Shown piece after piece: positions 5,828 to 9,083 of a stretch of DNA of 9,083 nucleotides. Both the position numbers and the translations under genes were made by a program. Numbering within the stretch: position 1 is the stretch's first letter; every line of letters starts with the position of its first letter. The notes beneath the pieces are model-generated. The model did not search any database. It worked only from the letters and a program-made list of their open reading frames with translations, and was not told the origin of the DNA. Origin of the DNA: Chloroflexota bacterium (lineage in GTDB: Bacteria > Chloroflexota > Dormibacteria > Dormibacterales > Dormibacteraceae); the NCBI GenBank assembly GCA_005880175.1, contig VBJR01000058.1:1-9083 (forward strand). Direction: 5' to 3'.

Positions 5828-8568
5828 TCGTCGGTCGCCGTGAAGCGGTGCTCGTCGGGCGTCCAGGGATTGACGACCATCGTCTCGCCCTTGACCAGCC
5901 GGCCGCGGACCTGCTCGAGAACGACCTCGACCACGTGCTGCCCGCCCCATTCCGGGTGCATCTCGAGCGCCGCCGCCAGGGCCTGGCCGCTGGAGAACAC
6001 CGGCACGATCGTGCCGCGATACCGGAGCGCGTCGATGGCGAAGCACCGCAGGTCCGTCGTCTGCGCGGTGACCGGCTCGGCGATGGCGAGCACCTTGCTC
6101 CGGATGACGTGGCGGTGCGCCTCGCCCGACCCACCGCTCGGTCCGGCCAGCTCGTGCAGCGCGACGTCCAGCGGCGTCGGCTGCCCGCGCCGGGCCCCGG
6201 CCGCCACCTCCGAGGCCAGCTGCCAGCGGTCCACGCGCAGCGGGACCGCCCGCCGCAGCCGGTCCGTCCGGACCTCGTCCAGGGGGCCGAACCGCTCGTG
6301 CTCGTCCATGGTGGCCAGCTGGCCCGCCTCCACCAGGGTCAGCGCGGCGCCGCTCTCCAGGTGCCGCTCGATCGCGTCGGGCTCCAGGACGACGCTCGCC
6401 GCGTCCTCGACGGCGTCCAGCTTGTCCCCCCACCACCGGGGGATGCCCTCGACGCCGCTGCTGCGCCGGTACCGCCGCGCGGCGCCGATCAGACGAAGAG
6501 CCACCTGGTGGTTCCCCACCGCCGACTCGACCAGCGCGAATGCCTCCAGGAGCCTCGCTTGGCCACGGTGGTTGCGCATCGCCACCCGCAGCCCCAGGCT
6601 CGACTCGAGGTGGCCGCGCGCGCTGGCGATGCGGCCGAGCAGGAGCTCGCCGACGCCGAGGTTCTGCTCCGCGTAGGCCTCCAGCCGGCTGTCCTCGATC
6701 TCCCGGGAGCGCGAGAGCGCGTCCTCGAAGAGCCGCTCGGCGTCGAGCACCTGGTCGGCCGTCACGTCCCTGGTCTCGATCGCGATCTTGCCGCGCAGGT
6801 TCAGGACCTCGATCCGGCCCCGCCTGCTCTCGAGCTTCTCGTACAGCTCGGACGCCCGCTGGACCAGCTCCGCGGCATCCTTCGACTGGCCGACGTCGGC
6901 GGCGTTCTCGGCGAGGTCCAGCAGGCTGTTGGCCTGGCCGCGCTCGTCCTTCTCGTTCACGGCGATGCGGTGCTTCTGCTCGAAGCTCCGGCGCGCCTGC
7001 TCGTAGTCGCCCCGGATCCGGGCCAGGCTGCCCGCCTCGCGGAACACGTCGGGCACCGCCTCGTTGAGCTCGTCGCGGATCCAGTAGGCGTGCCCGGCGA
7101 GGTTCCCGAACTGCAGCGACACGGCCAGCGCGTCGGCGACCTGGTTCATCGCGTCCGACCGCTCCTCGATCGGGAGGCGGTACACCGTCGAGACGAGCTC
7201 TGGCGTCAGCTCCGCGAGCCGCGCCCACTCGGCCTCCGACCGCCGGCCCCGGCTGGCGTGGATCGACTGGACCACCTGCTGGACCCAGGCGCGGTAGCGC
7301 TCGAATACCGCCTCCCGGTCATCCGCGCGGTCGAGCTGCTGCCGCGCGTACTGGCGGATGGGGCGGAGCCAGCGGTACACGGCCCGCCGGTCGGCGTTCT
7401 GGCCCCAGGCGATCAGGGAGCAGTTGACCAGGTCGATGACCGCGGTTTCGACGAGGTCCCTCGGGTGCGTCTCGTCCTTGGCGACCGTGACCGCGTCCTC
7501 CAGGGTGAACGTGGACGCGAAGAGGCTGAGCCTGGCCGCGACCGTCCGCCGCGGCTCGTCGATGTGCTCGAAGCTCCACTCGATCGCGCGCGAGAGGCTG
7601 GAATGGCGATCGGGAACGTCGGGCGTGTTGCCCCTGAGCAGACGGAGCATGCCCCCGCCCAGGCTCGCGGCCAGGTCGTTCACCGTCATCTGGCCCAGCC
7701 GCAGGGCGGCGAGCTCGATGGCCAGCGGCAGCCCGTCGAGCCACCGGACCACCTCGAACACGGCCGGCGCGTTGGTGCCGTCGAGCTCGAAGGCCGGATC
7801 GACGAGGGAGGCCCGGGCGACGAACAGCTTGACGGAGTCCTGCTCCTGGAGCGTGCGCACGTCCGGGGCGCCGCTGGGCAGCTGGTGCCGGTCGGGGACG
7901 GTGAGGGAGTCCAGGGGGAGGAGCCGCTGGCCCTGGATGCCGAGCGGCTGCCGGCTCGTGGCGACGACCGTGATGCCCGCGGCCACCATCCGGCGGGCGG
8001 TGGCGATGCTGGCGCTCAGGTCGCGATCCGCGTCGTCGAGGACCAGGACGCTCTCGGGCGACCCGTGCGCGAGCACCGCCGCGGCGCCCATACGGTCGGG
8101 GTCGTCCTCGCGGACCTCCAGCCAGATGATCGGCCGGCCCCGGCCGATCAGCTCGTGCGCCACCTCCGCGGCCAGGCGCGTCTTGCCGCAGCCCGGCGGT
8201 CCGGTGACCGCGACCAGGGAGCCCGGCTCCAGCATCCGCTCCAGCCGCGTCCGGTCGTCCGTGCGATCGACGAAGAACGTGTGGTACCGCGGCGGCATGG
8301 CCTGCGCCGGCTGCCCATCCCCCAGGATCGAGGCCTGGAACGTGGACTGCATCTCACGCGGCAGGCGGCCCGCCAGCACCAGCATCTTGGAGGGGTCCTC
8401 ACCCAGGGCCTGGGCGAGCCGGCGCAGCACGGCCTCGCTCGCGCTCTGCCTGTCGTTCTCGAGCTTCGACAGGTAGGTGACGTCGATGTTGACACGTGTC
8501 GCCAACGCGCCCTGACTGAGACCGGCGCGTGCTCTGAGGTCCTTGATGTGCTGACCCAACCCCGCCAT
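5773..8568 (-). CDS. XRE-family HTH / NB-ARC-type ATPase / TPR regulator with SseB-like C-terminus
   Basis: A 931-residue cytoplasmic regulator. Residues 1-60 are a Cro/C1-type helix-turn-helix (LRARAGLSQGALATRV, then YLSKLENDRQ). Residues about 100-340 are a STAND ATPase: Walker A GPPGCGKT (123-130), Walker B VLVLDDAD (174-181), ATSRQ (203-207) and the GLPLAIELAA motif (279-288). A winged-helix-like segment follows (LSLFAS 347-352; VNCSLIAW 381-388), then helical TPR-like repeats (about 495-720). Residues about 838-912 (TIVPVFSSGQAL, then GETMVVNPWTPDEH) resemble an SseB N-terminal domain. Such proteins usually activate secondary-metabolite genes after ligand or nucleotide binding. ATG at 8568 is chosen because the helix-turn-helix begins there; an upstream in-frame start at 8610 would add 14 residues unlike the family. 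The gene converges on and overlaps the enolpyruvyl transferase gene by 55 bp, and TGTCAA elements flank its start. Confidence 0.88.
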   Translation of the reverse strand: MAGLGQHIKDLRARAGLSQGALATRVNIDVTYLSKLENDRQSASEAVLRRLAQALGEDPSKMLVLAGRLPREMQSTFQASILGDGQPAQAMPPRYHTFFVDRTDDRTRLERMLEPGSLVAVTGPPGCGKTRLAAEVAHELIGRGRPIIWLEVREDDPDRMGAAAVLAHGSPESVLVLDDADRDLSASIATARRMVAAGITVVATSRQPLGIQGQRLLPLDSLTVPDRHQLPSGAPDVRTLQEQDSVKLFVARASLVDPAFELDGTNAPAVFEVVRWLDGLPLAIELAALRLGQMTVNDLAASLGGGMLRLLRGNTPDVPDRHSSLSRAIEWSFEHIDEPRRTVAARLSLFASTFTLEDAVTVAKDETHPRDLVETAVIDLVNCSLIAWGQNADRRAVYRWLRPIRQYARQQLDRADDREAVFERYRAWVQQVVQSIHASRGRRSEAEWARLAELTPELVSTVYRLPIEERSDAMNQVADALAVSLQFGNLAGHAYWIRDELNEAVPDVFREAGSLARIRGDYEQARRSFEQKHRIAVNEKDERGQANSLLDLAENAADVGQSKDAAELVQRASELYEKLESRRGRIEVLNLRGKIAIETRDVTADQVLDAERLFEDALSRSREIEDSRLEAYAEQNLGVGELLLGRIASARGHLESSLGLRVAMRNHRGQARLLEAFALVESAVGNHQVALRLIGAARRYRRSSGVEGIPRWWGDKLDAVEDAASVVLEPDAIERHLESGAALTLVEAGQLATMDEHERFGPLDEVRTDRLRRAVPLRVDRWQLASEVAAGARRGQPTPLDVALHELAGPSGGSGEAHRHVIRSKVLAIAEPVTAQTTDLRCFAIDALRYRGTIVPVFSSGQALAAALEMHPEWGGQHVVEVVLEQVRGRLVKGETMVVNPWTPDEHRFTATDDYGPAGPARASTSRSASA
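5810..5823. terminator. GC-only 14-bp palindrome in the convergent gene overlap, possible bidirectional terminator
   Basis: GGGCCGGCCGGCCC is a perfect palindrome just before the enolpyruvyl transferase stop codon and inside the 3' end of the opposing regulator gene. It could fold as a 5-bp stem with a 4-base loop on either strand. No T tract follows, so it is only a weak candidate, and it may simply reflect Gly-Pro-Ala-Gly-Pro coding in both frames. Confidence 0.25.
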
Positions 8569-8606
8569 GTCAACGACACTTACTGTGCCAGATGCGCTCA
8601 ATGTCA

Positions 8607-8637
8607 ACACTATTGACTTTCATGCCAGATTTGTCAA
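8607..8637 (-). promoter_or_regulatory. Possible promoter of the XRE-AAA-TPR regulator
   Basis: Read on the minus strand, TTGACA (8637-8632) and TAGTGT (8612-8607) are 19 bp apart, giving a leader of about 30 bases to the ATG at 8568. A second TTGACA (8607-8602) has no convincing -10. No clear Shine-Dalgarno sequence precedes the ATG. The boxes interleave with those of the divergent promoter. Confidence 0.4.
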
Positions 8638-8641
8638 TACT
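8613..8641 (+). promoter_or_regulatory. Possible promoter of the divergent gene at 8652
   Basis: TTGACT (8613-8618) and AATACT (8636-8641) are 17 bp apart, and the GTG at 8652 begins ten bases after the -10. This gives a very short or absent leader. The -10 box overlaps the -35 of the opposing regulator promoter. Confidence 0.4.
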
Positions 8642-8651
8642 CTGCTCGGTT

Positions 8652-9083
8652 GTGATCGATCGTTCAAGTCGACCGCCGGAGCCAGGCGCCGACGTCGAGG
8701 ATCGACCGTGGTGGCTGCGGATCTGGCCATGGAGACCGCGAGGCGGCCTCGACCTGGTGCTGATCCGCGACGACGCGTGCCTCGACTCCGACCTGGCCCG
8801 CCTGGCGATCTCCCGGGTGCGGCCCGGCACCAGGATCGCGTTCGTCGGCTTCGAGGCGCCCCTCGGCCACGAGGTCCAGCTCATGCCCATCGACTGCGAC
8901 GACAGCCGGCGCGCGGCCATCGCACGCCTCCGGGAGTCGAGGCCGGACGGCTGGTGGACCAGGTGGGCGGACGCGCTGCGCGCGGTCATCGACGTCACCG
9001 TCGAGGACCGGGCCGGCCACCGGCGAGTCGTCCTGGCCGTGAGCGGCAGGCCGGTGGGCGGGGGCAGGGTGAACTGGGCGAGG
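8652..9083 (+). CDS. Hypothetical protein, 3'-truncated by the window end
   Basis: An open frame of 144 codons runs from GTG 8652 to the edge without a stop. It is transcribed divergently from the regulator, 83 bp from its start. After the first about 20 codons nearly every third position is G or C, as in the neighbouring genes, whereas the opposing frames lack this pattern; this supports real coding. I do not recognise the protein. It begins with a charged, proline-rich stretch and a tryptophan-rich WWLRIWPW segment (residues 20-27), followed by LDLVLIRDD, RIAFVGFEAP, VQLMPIDCDD and VIDVTVEDRAGHRRVVLAVSG, which look like alternating strands and helices of a soluble alpha/beta domain. ATG at 8622, in frame, is an alternative start, but it would lie between the promoter boxes; GTG 8652 is preferred for that reason. 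Neither start has a clear Shine-Dalgarno sequence. Confidence 0.65.
   Translation, partial: MIDRSSRPPEPGADVEDRPWWLRIWPWRPRGGLDLVLIRDDACLDSDLARLAISRVRPGTRIAFVGFEAPLGHEVQLMPIDCDDSRRAAIARLRESRPDGWWTRWADALRAVIDVTVEDRAGHRRVVLAVSGRPVGGGRVNWAR

Larger units (their letters stand above)
8568..8641. repeat. Repeated TGTCAA elements, candidate regulator operators
   Basis: TGTCAA occurs at 8568-8573, 8602-8607 and 8632-8637, spaced 34 and 30 bp, about three helical turns. The last two extend to TGTCAACACT and TGTCAATACT; the first is TGTCAAC with ACACT three bases later. An inverted TTGAC at 8613-8617 forms GTCAA-N5-TTGAC with the middle copy. TGCCAGAT is also repeated, at 8586-8593 and 8623-8630. The reverse complement of the 8632 copy, AGTATTGACA, matches 9 of 10 bases of the methyltransferase promoter (2307-2316). 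Because TTGACA is also the -35 consensus, part of the similarity could be promoter-derived. Confidence 0.5.

Noticed and set aside
4400..7228. A 942-codon minus-strand open frame
   Set aside because: It overlaps the transferase gene and the regulator in a different frame and shows no motifs, whereas the regulator frame has helix-turn-helix, Walker and TPR features.
8491..8500. Perfect palindrome GACACGTGTC, preceded by TT to give another TTGACA, inside the regulator's helix-turn-helix coding region
   Set aside because: It is explained by coding for the Ala-Thr-Arg-Val-Asn stretch and lies well downstream of the start. It could be an internal operator, but nothing else supports this.
4702..8616. 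A 1304-codon plus-strand open frame across the transferase and the regulator
   Set aside because: It is a by-product of high GC content opposite and out of frame with two well-supported genes; the translation has no recognisable domain and is Arg/Pro/Ala rich.
1..9083. tRNA or rRNA genes, CRISPR arrays, insertion sequences and integrase-type genes
   Set aside because: No cloverleaf-like segment, regular spaced repeat array, terminal inverted repeat or transposase motif was seen in either strand by eye.

Overview
The window is about 70% GC with strong G/C preference at third codon positions, TAnnnT-type promoters close to start codons and an XRE-AAA-TPR regulator. This points to a filamentous actinomycete; I cannot name the genus from sequence alone. 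All 9 kb are gene-dense and no gap exceeds about 85 bases.

Left part (1-2271): the 3' end of a MocR-type (GntR-aminotransferase) regulator; a luciferase-like flavin-dependent monooxygenase; and, coupled to it by an ATGA stop/start overlap, a small membrane-anchored, cysteine-rich coiled-coil protein of unknown function.

Centre (2272-5827): a class I SAM methyltransferase; a radical SAM enzyme with a CxxxCxxC cluster motif behind a Rossmann-like N-terminal half; and a MurA-family enolpyruvyl transferase whose catalytic Cys position is Asp and whose sugar-contacting Asn is His. The last two overlap by 11 nt. A radical SAM enzyme beside a MurA-like transferase is the pairing known from nikkomycin/polyoxin biosynthesis (NikJ/PolH with NikO/PolA), where enolpyruvyl-UMP is made and then cyclised to the octosyl skeleton. 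I infer a small, possibly uncharacterised locus for a high-carbon sugar nucleoside or another enolpyruvyl-derived metabolite. The other known nikkomycin sugar-pathway genes are not visible here.

Right part (5773-8568, minus strand): a 931-residue XRE / NB-ARC-type ATPase / TPR regulator that seems to end in an SseB-like domain, an unusual fusion. It converges on the enolpyruvyl transferase gene and overlaps its 3' end by 55 bp. Beyond it, a divergent gene (from about 8652, plus strand) runs off the window.

Regulation: TATTGACA-type elements (TGTCAA on the other strand) lie in the divergent intergenic region of the regulator and again in the methyltransferase promoter, with a degraded copy before the radical SAM gene. 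This suggests, without proving, that the regulator controls itself, its divergent neighbour and the methyltransferase-radical SAM-enolpyruvyl transferase unit. Several starts look leaderless or nearly so.
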